NCBI GenBank assembly: GCA_910587335.1
Contig: CAJUMG010000004.1
Span: forward strand, 74,549 to 123,560
Reading direction: 5' to 3'
From: an uncultured Oscillospiraceae bacterium
GTDB taxonomy: Bacteria; Bacillota; Clostridia; Oscillospirales; Ruminococcaceae
Length of the DNA: 49,012 bases
Numbering within the stretch: position 1 is the stretch's first letter; every line of letters starts with the position of its first letter. Under the pieces are notes generated by a model, which worked only from the letters and a program-made list of their open reading frames with translations, was not told where the DNA came from and ran no database searches. Of the stretch, positions 15,953 through 24,886 are shown piece after piece. The position numbers were made by a program, and so were the translations under genes.

Positions 15953-18163
15953 TCATCCCTGGGTCTGTTCGACTAAAAAACCAGCCAAATTGGTATAGCG
16001 CAGGGTTTTGCGGTTGTTCTCCACCATCGCCGGCAGCGACCGGGGATTTCCCATAATCAGCAAAAGCTGTTTTGCCCGGGTTACCGCCGTGTATAAAAGA
16101 TTGCGGTAATAAAGCTTTCGGTTGGGCGAATCCAACGACAGAACCACACAGGGGAATTCGCTCCCTTGACTTTTATGCACCGTTACCGCATAGGCCAGCT
16201 CCAGCTCGGACATCATTTCGGACGAATAGTCGGCCACCCGGTCATCATACCGGATCTTGATGATTCCCTGCCCCTTGTCAATCAAAAGGATTTCTCCAAT
16301 ATCACCGTTAAAAACGCCGGCTCCATTTTCTCCGTCATCCTTTTTCCATATGATATCATAATTATTTTTAATTTGCATTACCTTATCGCCCAAACGAAAG
16401 AGATTCGCGAAAATTTTTACCTCCGGCTTGTCCGAAGACGGCGGATTCAGCCTTTCCTGTAGCCGCCGGTTCAGCTCCATTGTGCCCAGCTGCCCCATTC
16501 TGCTGGGACACAGCACCTGAATATCGGTCATGGGCGAAAAGCCGTATTGCCGCGGCAAGCGCCGCTGCACCATGTCCAAAAGCGTCTCAGTCACCGCCGC
16601 GTACCCACCGCCTGCCAGATAGAAAAAGTCCCTGTCCCGGCTGTTTAAATCCGGCTGTTCTCCCCTTACAATAGCGTGGGCGTTGGTGACGATCAGACTC
16701 TCGGCAGCCTGACGGAAAATCTCCTGCAAATGCACCGTTGGAATCACGTCCGCTTCAATCAGATCCTTTAATACATTTCCCGGCCCCACCGACGGCAGCT
16801 GATCGGTATCCCCCACCATGACCAACCGGCAGCCAAGCTTCATGGCCCGCAAAAGGCTTTGAAATAAAAGTGTATCCACCATGGACATTTCGTCCACAAT
16901 GATCACATCGGCAGGCAGGGTGTTTCTCTCATCCCGCTTAAATACCGACATGCCCACTTCTCGAAAATCCACCTCCAGCAGCCGGTGAATGGTCTTTGCC
17001 TGATGGCCGGTCAGCTCGCTCATCCGCTTTGCCGCCCGACCGGTAGGAGCCGCCAACATCACCTTCTCTCCGCGCTGCTCAAATAGCTCAATAATCGCGT
17101 TGATGATGGTGGTCTTGCCGGTGCCGGGACCGCCGGTCAGGATAAATACCCCGTTGTTTAGCGCCATGGTCACCGCCCGGCGCTGGCGGGATTCATAAAC
17201 AATGCCCAGCTCTTCTTGTAAAGCGTCAATCTGCTGGTCATATACCTCGCCCAGATCTGGGTAGGAGGACAAAATCAGGGACAGCCGGCCGGCAATATAC
17301 GTTTCGGCAGCATATAATTCCGGCAAAAAGACGAAATCCCGGCCGCCACAGCTGCAAATGACCAAATCGTCTTCCCTCGATAAATCCTCCAGACCGGATT
17401 CCAGCGCATCCTGTTCCACCCCTAACAGCGTCTGTGCTACCTTCAATAACGTCTGTTCCGGCAAGCAGGTGTGTCCGTTGCTTAAATTGTGACTGAGCAC
17501 AAACTGTATGCCCGCTTTCACCCGGCGCGGGTCGTCTGCCAAAATGTCCATTGACCGGGCAATGCCGTCCGCCTGCTCAAAATCCAGCCCGATGTCTGCC
17601 CGGCATAGTACATATGGATTTTCCCGAATCACATCCACCGCCGTTGCCGCCCATTTTTTCCACACCCGAACACAGATAGCGGAATGAATCTGATACTTCG
17701 CCAAAAAGAGCATGACCGCACGCACACCGAAAATCCGCTTGAATTCCTGTGCGATTTCCTCCGCCTTCCGCTTGGATACGCCTTTGACCTGGCACAGCTG
17801 ATCCGGCTCCTTTTCCATGACCTCCAGCGTATCTTCTCCGAACCGATCCACAATGCGGCGCGCCAAAGCAGGCCCAATCCCCTTGATCGCGCCTGCCGCT
17901 AGATATTTATAAATCGCACCTGCTGTCGCAGGCAGTTGCCGTTCGTAAAGAGATACACGGAACTGACTCCCAAAGGTCGGATGCGCCACATAGTTCCCGG
18001 TGAGAACCAGCTCTTCTCCTTCGGCTACACCGGGCATTTCACCCACTACCGTGATGAGCTCCCCGCCGGACGCCAGCTCCAAAACGGTAAAACCGCTCTC
18101 TTCCTTCTGGTAAACAATGTGTTCCACCGTGCCGGTCAGCCGGATATATTCCTGTGTTTCCAT
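15953..18163 (-). CDS. recD2: ATP-dependent DNA helicase RecD2
   Basis: A 736-residue SF1B 5'-3' helicase. The N-terminal OB-like region (about 1-80, TGTVEHIVYQKEESGFTVLEL) is typical of RecD2/YrrC, not of the RecBCD subunit. Helix-hairpin-helix repeats follow (IKGIGPALARRIVDRFG; LCQVKGVSKRKAEEIA). Walker A GGPGTGKTT is at 344-352, Walker B VIIVDEMSM near 424, and motif VTVHKSQGSEFP plus YTAVTRAKQLL sit near the C-terminus. It should unwind DNA during repair. ATG has GAGGG upstream, and a promoter overlaps the end of the preceding small gene. Confidence 0.96.
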   Translation of the reverse strand: METQEYIRLTGTVEHIVYQKEESGFTVLELASGGELITVVGEMPGVAEGEELVLTGNYVAHPTFGSQFRVSLYERQLPATAGAIYKYLAAGAIKGIGPALARRIVDRFGEDTLEVMEKEPDQLCQVKGVSKRKAEEIAQEFKRIFGVRAVMLFLAKYQIHSAICVRVWKKWAATAVDVIRENPYVLCRADIGLDFEQADGIARSMDILADDPRRVKAGIQFVLSHNLSNGHTCLPEQTLLKVAQTLLGVEQDALESGLEDLSREDDLVICSCGGRDFVFLPELYAAETYIAGRLSLILSSYPDLGEVYDQQIDALQEELGIVYESRQRRAVTMALNNGVFILTGGPGTGKTTIINAIIELFEQRGEKVMLAAPTGRAAKRMSELTGHQAKTIHRLLEVDFREVGMSVFKRDERNTLPADVIIVDEMSMVDTLLFQSLLRAMKLGCRLVMVGDTDQLPSVGPGNVLKDLIEADVIPTVHLQEIFRQAAESLIVTNAHAIVRGEQPDLNSRDRDFFYLAGGGYAAVTETLLDMVQRRLPRQYGFSPMTDIQVLCPSRMGQLGTMELNRRLQERLNPPSSDKPEVKIFANLFRLGDKVMQIKNNYDIIWKKDDGENGAGVFNGDIGEILLIDKGQGIIKIRYDDRVADYSSEMMSELELAYAVTVHKSQGSEFPCVVLSLDSPNRKLYYRNLLYTAVTRAKQLLLIMGNPRSLPAMVENNRKTLRYTNLAGFLVEQTQG

Positions 18164-18203
18164 AGTCCCTCAAGCAGGCGAAAGGCCGCCCGCGCATTTT
18201 TCT

Positions 18204-18566
18204 TTAGTATACTACACTTTCCTTTTCGTTGCAATCATCTTCACCAGTAAGCCGCCGTTCCAGCATTTTAATGTCCCCCATTTCGACATTTCCGTTTTCC
18301 CGGGCAAACCTGCGGCAGATCTGGGCGGTCTCTTCTCCCATCCCGCAGTCCAGAATGTACAAAAGCCCGTACCTTCCCCCGAGCCTCGCCTGCCAACAAG
18401 CCCAACGCAGCCGGCCTTCGACCGAGTCTGCGCCGCCTTTTACCGGCAGCACCAACGGCATAAAGTCCTTTTTCGCCGGCATCAGAAACAGCCGGTATAA
18501 AAGCATTACCAGCGCCCATGCACCTATGCCGGTCAGACAAATTTCTATAAACAGCAAAATTGGCAT
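18204..18566 (-). CDS. Unknown small single-pass membrane protein
   Basis: A 120-residue protein I do not recognise. One hydrophobic segment near the N-terminus (PILLFIEICLTGIGAWALVM) is followed by a soluble region containing WACWQARLGG and LLYILDCGMGEETAQICRR, which suggests a small alpha/beta domain on the cytoplasmic side. The acidic C-terminus also encodes the recD2 promoter. I chose ATG at 18564-18566 (GGGAG just upstream); an ATG six codons earlier (18584) is equally open. It follows a strong terminator, so it probably has its own weak promoter. Confidence 0.6.
   Translation of the reverse strand: MPILLFIEICLTGIGAWALVMLLYRLFLMPAKKDFMPLVLPVKGGADSVEGRLRWACWQARLGGRYGLLYILDCGMGEETAQICRRFARENGNVEMGDIKMLERRLTGEDDCNEKESVVY
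18206..18234 (-). promoter_or_regulatory. Promoter of the recD2-comF-mreB-like operon
   Basis: Minus strand: -35 TTGCAA (18229-18234), 17-base spacer, -10 TATACT (18206-18211). It lies inside the last codons of the upstream small membrane-protein gene, leaving a 5' leader of about 35 bases before recD2. Confidence 0.65.
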
Positions 18567-18616
18567 CTTTCTCCCGCCTGTCATATGTAAGATACCTTAT
18601 TCTATGCCGGCCAGAC

Positions 18617-18656
18617 AAAAAAAGTGAGGGCCTTCCCCTAAAGGGAAGACCCTTAA
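18617..18656 (-). terminator. Rho-independent terminator after the four-TM protein gene
   Basis: Minus strand: a long stem (TTAAGGGTCTTCCC with GGGGAAGGCCCTCA) closes on a TTTA loop and is followed by seven T. It ends the transcript of the gene at 18677-19117. Confidence 0.9.
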
Positions 18657-18676
18657 CGCTAAAGTCGCATGCAGGC

Positions 18677-19117
18677 TCAGGTAGTCGGCCGGGCTTTCTG
18701 CCCAGGAGAACCCGCGTTGTCCCCGTCTGCCGGCGCTCCGCCCGAAACATACTTGGCGCGGATATAATACTTTTGGCGCGTGATATAGTACAGAATCACC
18801 AGCGCCACCAAAATATCGAACAGATTGCCGGTCACCCAACTGTCGGTTGGAATCATCTCCACCGGCTGGAAAAACATAAAAACGATGTTGAACACCGTCA
18901 CTGCAATGGAACAGACAAAAAACCGGGAAAGCTGGCGAAGTCTCGCCTTGTCCAAAAAGGTCAGTACAACCATGTATATCGCTCCCGCGATTAACAAAAC
19001 ACAGGTGATCAGCACAACAATCGGCAGAAAGGATTCATCGCTCCGCAGGCTTAGAAAAAGACATCCTCCTCTAATGATCGCCTGCAAAAGCAAATAAACT
19101 CCAATAACTTTTTTCAT
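18677..19117 (-). CDS. Unknown four-segment membrane protein
   Basis: A 146-residue protein with four likely membrane helices: VIGVYLLLQAIIRGGCLF, PIVVLITCVLLIAGAIYMVV, FVCSIAVTVFNIVFMFF and LFDILVALVILYYI. A basic Lys/Arg/Tyr stretch and a Gly/Ala/Pro tail end it. I do not recognise a family. ATG at 19115-19117 is preceded by AAGGAG at six bases; upstream in-frame codons lack a site. It sits alone between an extended -10 promoter and a strong terminator, so it is an independent gene. Confidence 0.7.
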   Translation of the reverse strand: MKKVIGVYLLLQAIIRGGCLFLSLRSDESFLPIVVLITCVLLIAGAIYMVVLTFLDKARLRQLSRFFVCSIAVTVFNIVFMFFQPVEMIPTDSWVTGNLFDILVALVILYYITRQKYYIRAKYVSGGAPADGDNAGSPGQKARPTT

Positions 19118-19243
19118 AAGCATCTCCTTATCAGGAATACACAATTCCAGCGTCCTTTATTATGCTATGCGTACAAAACGCAAAGGGTATCAGCCAGCCC
19201 ATAAAAGGGCTATAAAAATTGTACCTAGTAACTATTTGTCATT

Positions 19244-19252
19244 ATTATACCA
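19244..19252 (-). promoter_or_regulatory. Extended -10 promoter for the four-TM protein gene
   Basis: Minus strand TGG-TATAAT: a perfect -10 (19244-19249) with a TGn extension. No good -35 is seen at 17 bases. A TTGACA seven bases upstream of the -10 is too close to pair with it. Confidence 0.5.
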
Positions 19253-19296
19253 TATTTGTCAAGGCCGCCGAAGCGCGCGTTCCACAGCCGGGACGC

Positions 19297-19992
19297 TCAC
19301 CCCTTTTTCTCCGCTTTTTTTAGCAGATCCGGCCGCTTTTGCCGGGTCCGCAGTAAGGACTGTTCCTTCCGCCAGCTTTCGATATTTGCATGATGCCCGC
19401 TGAGCAGAACAGCCGGCACCTCTTTCCCGTGCCATACCGCCGGCCGGGAATATTGGGGATACTCCAGCAAACCGTTAAAATGGCTTTCATCCATAAAGCA
19501 GGATTCGTCCGCCAGCACCCCTTCACACAAACGGCCGACCGTGTCCACAAAGACCAACGCGGGCAGTTCTCCGCCGGTGAGCACATAATCGCCGATAGAT
19601 AGCTCTTCGTCCACAATCTCTTCCAAAATCCGCTCGTCCACCCCTTCATAATGTCCACAGAGCAAAAACAGATAGTCTTCTTTGGAGTAGGACACCGCAA
19701 GCTGCTGGGTCAGTACCTTTCCCTGAGGGGAAAGGTAGATCACCCTGGGCTTTTGGGGAAGCTGTTTGCACACCGCCTCGTAACAGCGAAAAATCGGGTC
19801 CGCCTGCATGACCATCCCCATTCCGCCGCCGTATGGGGTATCGTCTACCCGCCGGTGCTTGTCCTGGGTATAGTCCCGGATATTGTGGCAAAACACCTCA
19901 ATCAATCCCGCTTTTCTGGCCCGGCCAATAATGCTCTCCCCAAGCACCGCCTCACACATGTCGGGGAATAATGTCGCAATATCAATCCGCAT
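19297..19992 (-). CDS. trmD: tRNA (guanine37-N1)-methyltransferase
   Basis: A 231-residue SPOUT (knotted) methyltransferase that methylates G37 of tRNAs using S-adenosylmethionine. The start MRIDIATLFPDM and the text DDTPYGGGMGMVMQADPI are diagnostic. The trefoil-knot SAM pocket reads LSPQGKVLTQ, LLCGHYEGVDERI and IGDYVLTGGELPALV. The catalytic Asp region SGHHANIESWRKEQSL is present. Its start overlaps rimM by 11 bases, and rimM-trmD is a classic pair. It is the last gene of the ylxM-ffh-rpsP-khpA-rimM-trmD operon. Confidence 0.97.
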   Translation of the reverse strand: MRIDIATLFPDMCEAVLGESIIGRARKAGLIEVFCHNIRDYTQDKHRRVDDTPYGGGMGMVMQADPIFRCYEAVCKQLPQKPRVIYLSPQGKVLTQQLAVSYSKEDYLFLLCGHYEGVDERILEEIVDEELSIGDYVLTGGELPALVFVDTVGRLCEGVLADESCFMDESHFNGLLEYPQYSRPAVWHGKEVPAVLLSGHHANIESWRKEQSLLRTRQKRPDLLKKAEKKG

Positions 19993-20497
19993 CTCCGAAC
20001 AATCCTTTCAACGGGCGGATCTTCATCACACCGCCGTCAATATCCGTTTGAATGACCACCTCTTTAATAGCCGGAATAAGCTTTTCCGCCTCTCCAGGCT
20101 TTTGGATATGGTAGACATCATTGGCGCCGGTTTGGGAAACATCGCTTAAAACCCCGTATTCTTCTCCGGTATCTGCATCCACAACCGACAGACCAATTAG
20201 GTCCTGTATAAAATATTCTCCCTCTTCAAGCGGCATGTCCGCCCGGTCCGCATACAAAATCTGACCCCGCAGAGCCTGCGCCGCCTCCATCGTGTCGGTC
20301 CCTTCGAGTTTCATCAGGACCATGTTCTTTTGGACCCGCGCCCGCTGCACCAAAACCGGATCCTTCCCTTTATGCAGATAAAGACGGGAAAATTCGGCTA
20401 AAAAATCCGGTGTATCGCACCAGGGATAGACCTTAACCTCTCCCATCACGCCATGGGTGGTTACAATTTTCCCAATCTCCAGAAATTTTTTTTTCAT
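19982..20497 (-). CDS. rimM: Ribosome maturation factor RimM
   Basis: A 171-residue 16S rRNA processing factor that helps assemble the 30S head by binding S19. N-terminal RimM domain (EIGKIVTTHGVMGEVKVYPW) and C-terminal PRC barrel (EYFIQDLIGLSVVDADTGEE ... NDVYHIQKPG) are both clear. ATG at 20495-20497 has AAGGAG upstream; the frame extends to 20545 without family similarity. It overlaps trmD. The 114-base gap to khpA holds an imperfect inverted repeat. Confidence 0.96.
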   Translation of the reverse strand: MKKKFLEIGKIVTTHGVMGEVKVYPWCDTPDFLAEFSRLYLHKGKDPVLVQRARVQKNMVLMKLEGTDTMEAAQALRGQILYADRADMPLEEGEYFIQDLIGLSVVDADTGEEYGVLSDVSQTGANDVYHIQKPGEAEKLIPAIKEVVIQTDIDGGVMKIRPLKGLFGDAD

Positions 20498-20537
20498 ACA
20501 AAATCTCCTTGGCAAATTGCCCGCCAAAACAAAACGA

Positions 20538-20588
20538 GACTGCAAAAAAGGGATATTCGGATATACCGCCTGCCCTTTTATTACAGTC
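20538..20588 (-). repeat. Imperfect inverted repeat between khpA and rimM
   Basis: GACTGCAAAAAAGGG (20538-20552) faces CCCTTTTATTACAGTC (20573-20588), a 15-base stem with one bulge and a 20-base loop. It may be a partial terminator or an RNA-processing site that sets expression of rimM-trmD apart from rpsP-khpA. Confidence 0.45.
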
Positions 20589-20611
20589 CCTTTCGGCCTT
20601 TGTAAGCAATT

Positions 20612-20845
20612 CTAATCGATTTCTACCGCTATTTTTGTCCCTTGCCGAGTAGCGGCAGCCTTCATCACCGAGCGGATTGATTTGGCAATCCTGCCCTGTT
20701 TGCCGATAACTCTGCCCATATCGTCAGCGCCTACATGCAGATGGTATACAACGATCCCATCCTCGTCAGGAGCGTCGGCAGTAACAGAAACCGCGCCCTT
20801 GTCTTCCACAAGGCCTTTTGCGATTGTCACTAACAGTTCTTCCAT
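20612..20845 (-). CDS. khpA: KH-domain RNA-binding protein KhpA
   Basis: A 77-residue protein made of one KH domain, with the GxxG-type loop in VIGKQGRIAKSIRSVMKAAA. In Firmicutes KhpA (YlqC) pairs with KhpB/Jag and binds many RNAs. It always sits next to rpsP, as here (20-base gap). ATG has AAAGGTG upstream. Confidence 0.95.
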   Translation of the reverse strand: MEELLVTIAKGLVEDKGAVSVTADAPDEDGIVVYHLHVGADDMGRVIGKQGRIAKSIRSVMKAAATRQGTKIAVEID

Positions 20846-20865
20846 AGCCTATCACCTTTCACCGA

Positions 20866-21108
20866 TTAGAGCACGCCGGCAATTTTCAGCAGGGATTTCA
20901 CAGTATCGGTAGGTTGTGCGCCGTTGGAAATCCATTTTTTCGCTTTTTCCTCATCAACCTTGATAACGGAAGGTTCTTTTGTCGGATCATAATAGCCGAC
21001 TTCCTCAATGAATCTGCCGTCTCTGGGATATCTGGAATCCGCTACAACAATGCGGTAGAAGGGAGCTTTTTTAGCGCCCATTCTGCGCAGTCTTATTTTA
21101 ACAGCCAT
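20866..21108 (-). CDS. rpsP: 30S ribosomal protein S16
   Basis: An 80-residue S16 protein: MAVKIRLRRMGAKKAPFYRI, VVADSRYPRDGRFIEEVGYY and the C-terminal ISNGAQPTDTVKSLL are diagnostic. ATG at 21106-21108 with GGAGGTG upstream; an earlier in-frame ATG at 21123 is not used by the family. Part of the ffh-rpsP-khpA-rimM-trmD operon. Confidence 0.98.
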   Translation of the reverse strand: MAVKIRLRRMGAKKAPFYRIVVADSRYPRDGRFIEEVGYYDPTKEPSVIKVDEEKAKKWISNGAQPTDTVKSLLKIAGVL

Positions 21109-21139
21109 GTCTGTCACCTCCATACATTTTGATTGTATA

Positions 21140-21151
21140 CTGACCGGTCAG
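21140..21151. repeat. 12-bp perfect palindrome upstream of rpsP
   Basis: CTGACCGGTCAG lies about 30 bases before the rpsP start, next to a minus-strand TATACAAT that could be a weak -10. It could be an operator for an internal promoter or chance. Confidence 0.3.
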
Positions 21152-21167
21152 CCGGTTGATACCAAAA

Positions 21168-22544
21168 TTACATAAAAGGGAATCCGCCGCCAGGCGCTCC
21201 GCCCATACCAGGCATGCCGCCCATGCGGCGCAGCTTTTTGCTCATCTTGCCCGGATTGGAAAACTGCTTGAGCATCTTCTGCATCTGCTCATACTGCCGC
21301 AGCACCCGATTGACGTCCTCCACCCTGGTGCCGCTTCCCGCGGCAATCCGCCGCTTGCGGGAAGGGTTGATTAGCGAGGGCTTTTCCCGCTCCTTTGCGG
21401 TCATGGAGGTGATGATCGCCTCCATGCGGCGCAGTTCCGCCTCGCCTTTCTCGGCGTCCTCATCCTTTAACTGCATTTTTTGTCCCGGCAGCATGGACAT
21501 TACCTGCTGCAAAGGACCCATCTTTTTTAACTGCTGCATCTGGTCCAGCAGATCGTTTAAATCAAATTTGTTTTCCTTTAAACGCTGCGCTGTTTTCGCC
21601 GCCTGCTTTTCATCAAACTGTTCCTGTGCTTTGTCAATTAAAGTCAGCACATCGCCCATGCCCAGAATTCGGGAAGCCATCCGGTCCGGGAAAAACGGCT
21701 CCAGATCCTCCAGCTTTTCGCCCATACCTACAAATTTAATGGGCTTTCCGGTCACCGCACGAATGGACAGTGCCGCGCCGCCGCGGGTGTCGCCGTCCAG
21801 CTTGGTTAAAACCGCGCCGTCGATTTCCAAGGCTTCGTCAAAGGATTTGGCCACGTTTACCGCGTCCTGACCGGTCATGGCGTCCAGCACCAAAAGGATT
21901 TCGTTTGGCTTTACCTCATCCTTGACCCGCTGGAGCTCCGCCATCAGCTCCTCATCAATATGCAGCCGCCCGGCCGTGTCCAAAATAACAATGTCCCGGC
22001 CGTAGTCCTTGGCGTGAGCCACCGCCTTGCGGGCAATTTCCACCGGATCAGCCTGTCCCATCTCAAATACCGGGACATCCACCTTTTTGCCCACCACCTT
22101 CAATTGCTCAATGGCAGCCGGCCGGTAGATGTCGCAGGCAACCAAAAGCGGACGCTTTCCCTGCTTTTTAAAGTGAAGCGCCAGCTTGCCCGAATGGGTG
22201 GTTTTACCCGATCCCTGCAAGCCGCACATCATGATAATGGTGGGAATCTTGGAGGATATGTTGATGCGCGCCTGCTCCGTTCCCATCAAAGCGGACAATT
22301 CCTCGTTGACAATCTTAATGACATGCTGCGCGGGTGTCAGGCTCTCCAACACCTGGGAACCAATCGCCTTTTCGGTAACCGAAGCGATAAAATCCTTGGT
22401 CACCTTGTAGTTTACGTCCGCCTCTAACAAAGCCAAGCGGACCTCTCGCATCGCCTCTTTTACATCGGCCTCGGTCAGCTTTCCCTTGGAACGCAGCTTT
22501 TTAAACGCCGCCGATAATTTACCCGATAACCCTTCAAACGCCAT
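21168..22544 (-). CDS. ffh: Signal recognition particle GTPase Ffh
   Basis: A 458-residue SRP54 protein that targets nascent membrane proteins to FtsY/SecYEG. N domain, then G1 CGLQGSGKTTHSGKLA, DTAGRL (G3), TKLDGDTRGGAAL (G4 region) and GMGEKLEDLEPF. The Met-rich M domain has LDQMQQLKKMGPLQQVMSMLPG and SGTRVEDVNRVLRQYEQM, ending in a Gly/Met/Pro tail. Note THSGKLA where most have TTTAGKLA. ATG with AGAGGTTG upstream; ylxM ends ten bases before. Confidence 0.98.
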   Translation of the reverse strand: MAFEGLSGKLSAAFKKLRSKGKLTEADVKEAMREVRLALLEADVNYKVTKDFIASVTEKAIGSQVLESLTPAQHVIKIVNEELSALMGTEQARINISSKIPTIIMMCGLQGSGKTTHSGKLALHFKKQGKRPLLVACDIYRPAAIEQLKVVGKKVDVPVFEMGQADPVEIARKAVAHAKDYGRDIVILDTAGRLHIDEELMAELQRVKDEVKPNEILLVLDAMTGQDAVNVAKSFDEALEIDGAVLTKLDGDTRGGAALSIRAVTGKPIKFVGMGEKLEDLEPFFPDRMASRILGMGDVLTLIDKAQEQFDEKQAAKTAQRLKENKFDLNDLLDQMQQLKKMGPLQQVMSMLPGQKMQLKDEDAEKGEAELRRMEAIITSMTAKEREKPSLINPSRKRRIAAGSGTRVEDVNRVLRQYEQMQKMLKQFSNPGKMSKKLRRMGGMPGMGGAPGGGFPFM

Positions 22545-22554
22545 TGGTCAACCT

Positions 22555-22914
22555 CTATTCATCCAGTTCTTTTGCCAGACGGATGATCTGCTCCGCCTTT
22601 TCCTCTATGGTGCGGGAGTATTGATACTCCCTGTTGTAAAAGCTGATGTCCTGGGCGCATTGGACAATCTGCCCAATGCCCTCCTGCATTTTTCGAAAAC
22701 GCTTGGCAAGCCCTAAGCGCTCCTCCATTTCCAGCAGCACCGCCTCGCCGCGCTTAATCGAATCCCGAACGCCCTGGCGGGTGATCCCCTCGAACTCGCC
22801 GATCTCCGACAGAGAAAGATCCTCGTTATAATAAAAGTCGATAACCTCCCGCTGCTTTTCGGTAAGCATATCGCCGTAAAAATCGAGCAGCACCGAAATA
22901 TCCAGATTTTTCAT
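22555..22914 (-). CDS. ylxM: YlxM/p13-like helix-turn-helix protein, SRP-associated
   Basis: A 119-residue protein with a sigma-70 region 4-like helix-turn-helix: LTEKQREVIDFYYNEDLSLS then EIGEFEGITRQGVRDSIKRGE. A coiled C-terminus follows. YlxM family members lie directly upstream of ffh in Firmicutes and are thought to modulate SRP. This is the first gene of the operon, driven by a near-consensus promoter 70 bases upstream. Confidence 0.93.
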   Translation of the reverse strand: MKNLDISVLLDFYGDMLTEKQREVIDFYYNEDLSLSEIGEFEGITRQGVRDSIKRGEAVLLEMEERLGLAKRFRKMQEGIGQIVQCAQDISFYNREYQYSRTIEEKAEQIIRLAKELDE

Positions 22915-22982
22915 CCAAATCTCTCCTTTGCCCCATTCTCACAGCAGTATGTAAAGGTTACTTCTTTACAATTTACAGGGAC

Positions 22983-23011
22983 ATTATACCGAAAAAGGCC
23001 AAAAGAGTCAA
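22983..23011 (-). promoter_or_regulatory. Promoter of the ylxM-ffh-rpsP-khpA-rimM-trmD operon
   Basis: Minus strand: -35 TTGACT (23006-23011), 17-base spacer, perfect -10 TATAAT (22983-22988). This is among the strongest sigma-A-type promoters in the window. Confidence 0.85.
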
Positions 23012-23098
23012 GGTTTTTTTCTTTACACAATCAGAAAAAATCTCATCTTATTCCCGCTTCTTTTGTAGATTTCGGCAAAAACTTCCTGCGACAGATTG

Positions 23099-24886
23099 TC
23101 AAACGGGCCAGAAAAGCAAGGCGATTCGGTACACCACAAAGGCGGAAATCCAAGCCAAGACCGTTTGTCCTGCCATGGCCAAAAGCGCCTCCTTCCAGCT
23201 TTCCAGCTCACGCCGGATGGTGGCAAAGGCCGCCATGCAGGGCATATACAAAAGCACAAAAACCAGAAAAGATAGAGCCGATGCCTGGGTAAAAGCCCCT
23301 TGCAAGGCGGCGCTGAGTCCTGCTGCATTTCCGTACGCGTACAGCGACGCCATGGAGCTGACTACCGCCTCCTTGGCGACAATGCCCGCCAGCAGCGACA
23401 CAGCCGCTTGCCAGTTTCCGAATCCCAACGGCACAAACAGCGGCGCCAGCCAGTCACCGATCATACCGAAAATGCTGATGCTGGTTTGATTGGTCCAGTC
23501 TAACGAAAAGGTCAGATGCTGCAGCAGCCAGATCAGCGCACTTAAAAGTACAATCACCGTTCCGGCTTTGCCCACAAATCCCCGGCATTTGTCCCAAAGA
23601 TGACGCAGCGTCCCCGACAAGGTCGGCAGCCTGTAAGGCGGCATCTCCATCAAAAAAGGGGGATCTCCCTCTTTGCATCTGTCGCTAACCAGGCGGATCC
23701 ATAGAAGTCCCACCAATATCCCGAATATGTATAGCCCAAAGATCAAGAGCCCTTGGCTTTTTGGAAAAAAAGCCGCTGAAAAAAGGATGTAAACCGGCAG
23801 CTTTGCCCCACAGGAAAAAAAGGGGATCAAAAGAACCGTCAGTTTCCGCTCCCCTCCCCGTTCTAAGGTGCGGGCCGCCATGACCGCAGGGGTCGTACAG
23901 CCAAAGCCCATCAGCAGCGGAATAAACGCCTTGCCGGACAGACCCGTTTTCCGCAGCAGCCGGTCCATGACAAATGCGCTTCTGGCCATGTATCCGCTGT
24001 CCTCCAACAAAGAGAGAAACAAAAATAAAAGCGCCATCTGGGGCAGAAAGGACAGCATTCCTCCCACCCCCGCCCAGATACCGTCTACCACCATCTCCTT
24101 AGCCCACCAGGATGCACCTGCCTGGTCCAAAAGTCCCCCCAGCCAAACCGATACAATCTGCACGCCCTGTTCTGCAAGCTCCTTCATTTTCGTGCCTGGA
24201 TACCCAAAGATAAGGGTGAACATCAAAAGCATTACCAGCAAAAAAATCGGGATCGCCAGATATTTTCCGGTCAATAGATCGTCCAGCTTTTCGGTTCGGT
24301 CCTCCTTCATGCTGCCAAAAGCATAAACGCCCTCCAAAAGCTTTTGAATCATTTTGTACCGCTCCTGCTGCGTCCTTCCAAATTCCAGCGGGACCGGCGC
24401 GGCGTTTTCCTCCTCCAGCGCCTTTATCAGACCGTCGATATTCTCTCCACTCCTGGCCGATAACGGGATAACCGGCACGCCTAAGCGTTGGGAAAGCGCC
24501 TGACAGTCGACCTTTCCACCGGACTTTTGTAGCTGATCGTATAGATTTAACGCCACCACCATCGGAATTTTTCTCTCCAGCAGCTGCAAAGTCAGATAGA
24601 GATTTCTCTCCAGCGCCGTGGCATCCACAATGTTGAGAATCAGGTCCGGCGGCGTATTGTGTAAAAAATCACGGGTTACCCCTTCTTCGGGCGAGTAAGC
24701 TTCCAGCGAATAGGCTCCCGGCAGGTCCACCAGCGTCCAAGGCTTTCCCTTCACCTGTCCTTCTTTGCGTTCTACCGTCACGCCCGGCCAGTTACCGGTG
24801 ACCTGTCTTGCCCCTGTCAGACGGTTAAAAAGGGTGGTCTTTCCACAATTGGGATTTCCAACCAGTCCAATGATCCGATTCTGCAC
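23099..24886 (-). CDS. feoB: Ferrous iron transporter FeoB
   Basis: A 595-residue Fe(II) transporter. The cytoplasmic G domain has G1 GNPNCGKTT, GVTVERKEG (switch), DLPGAYSLEAYSPEE (G3) and NLYDQL at the G4 position, where the canonical reading is NxxD. A helical region and about eight to ten membrane segments follow, including the Gate motifs FGCTTPAVMAAR and FSCGAKLPVYILF. It is shorter than E. coli FeoB (773) but within the range of compact clostridial forms. ATG is preceded by AAGGTGC only, a modest site. It lies 80 bases after feoA and belongs to the same unit. Confidence 0.97.
   Translation of the reverse strand: MQNRIIGLVGNPNCGKTTLFNRLTGARQVTGNWPGVTVERKEGQVKGKPWTLVDLPGAYSLEAYSPEEGVTRDFLHNTPPDLILNIVDATALERNLYLTLQLLERKIPMVVALNLYDQLQKSGGKVDCQALSQRLGVPVIPLSARSGENIDGLIKALEEENAAPVPLEFGRTQQERYKMIQKLLEGVYAFGSMKEDRTEKLDDLLTGKYLAIPIFLLVMLLMFTLIFGYPGTKMKELAEQGVQIVSVWLGGLLDQAGASWWAKEMVVDGIWAGVGGMLSFLPQMALLFLFLSLLEDSGYMARSAFVMDRLLRKTGLSGKAFIPLLMGFGCTTPAVMAARTLERGGERKLTVLLIPFFSCGAKLPVYILFSAAFFPKSQGLLIFGLYIFGILVGLLWIRLVSDRCKEGDPPFLMEMPPYRLPTLSGTLRHLWDKCRGFVGKAGTVIVLLSALIWLLQHLTFSLDWTNQTSISIFGMIGDWLAPLFVPLGFGNWQAAVSLLAGIVAKEAVVSSMASLYAYGNAAGLSAALQGAFTQASALSFLVFVLLYMPCMAAFATIRRELESWKEALLAMAGQTVLAWISAFVVYRIALLFWPV

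Noticed and set aside
18268..18750. 160-codon minus-strand frame overlapping two small membrane-protein genes
   Set aside because: It spans a strong terminator and is rich in Arg/Gly without membrane or domain features; the two overlapping frames have ribosome sites and membrane helices.
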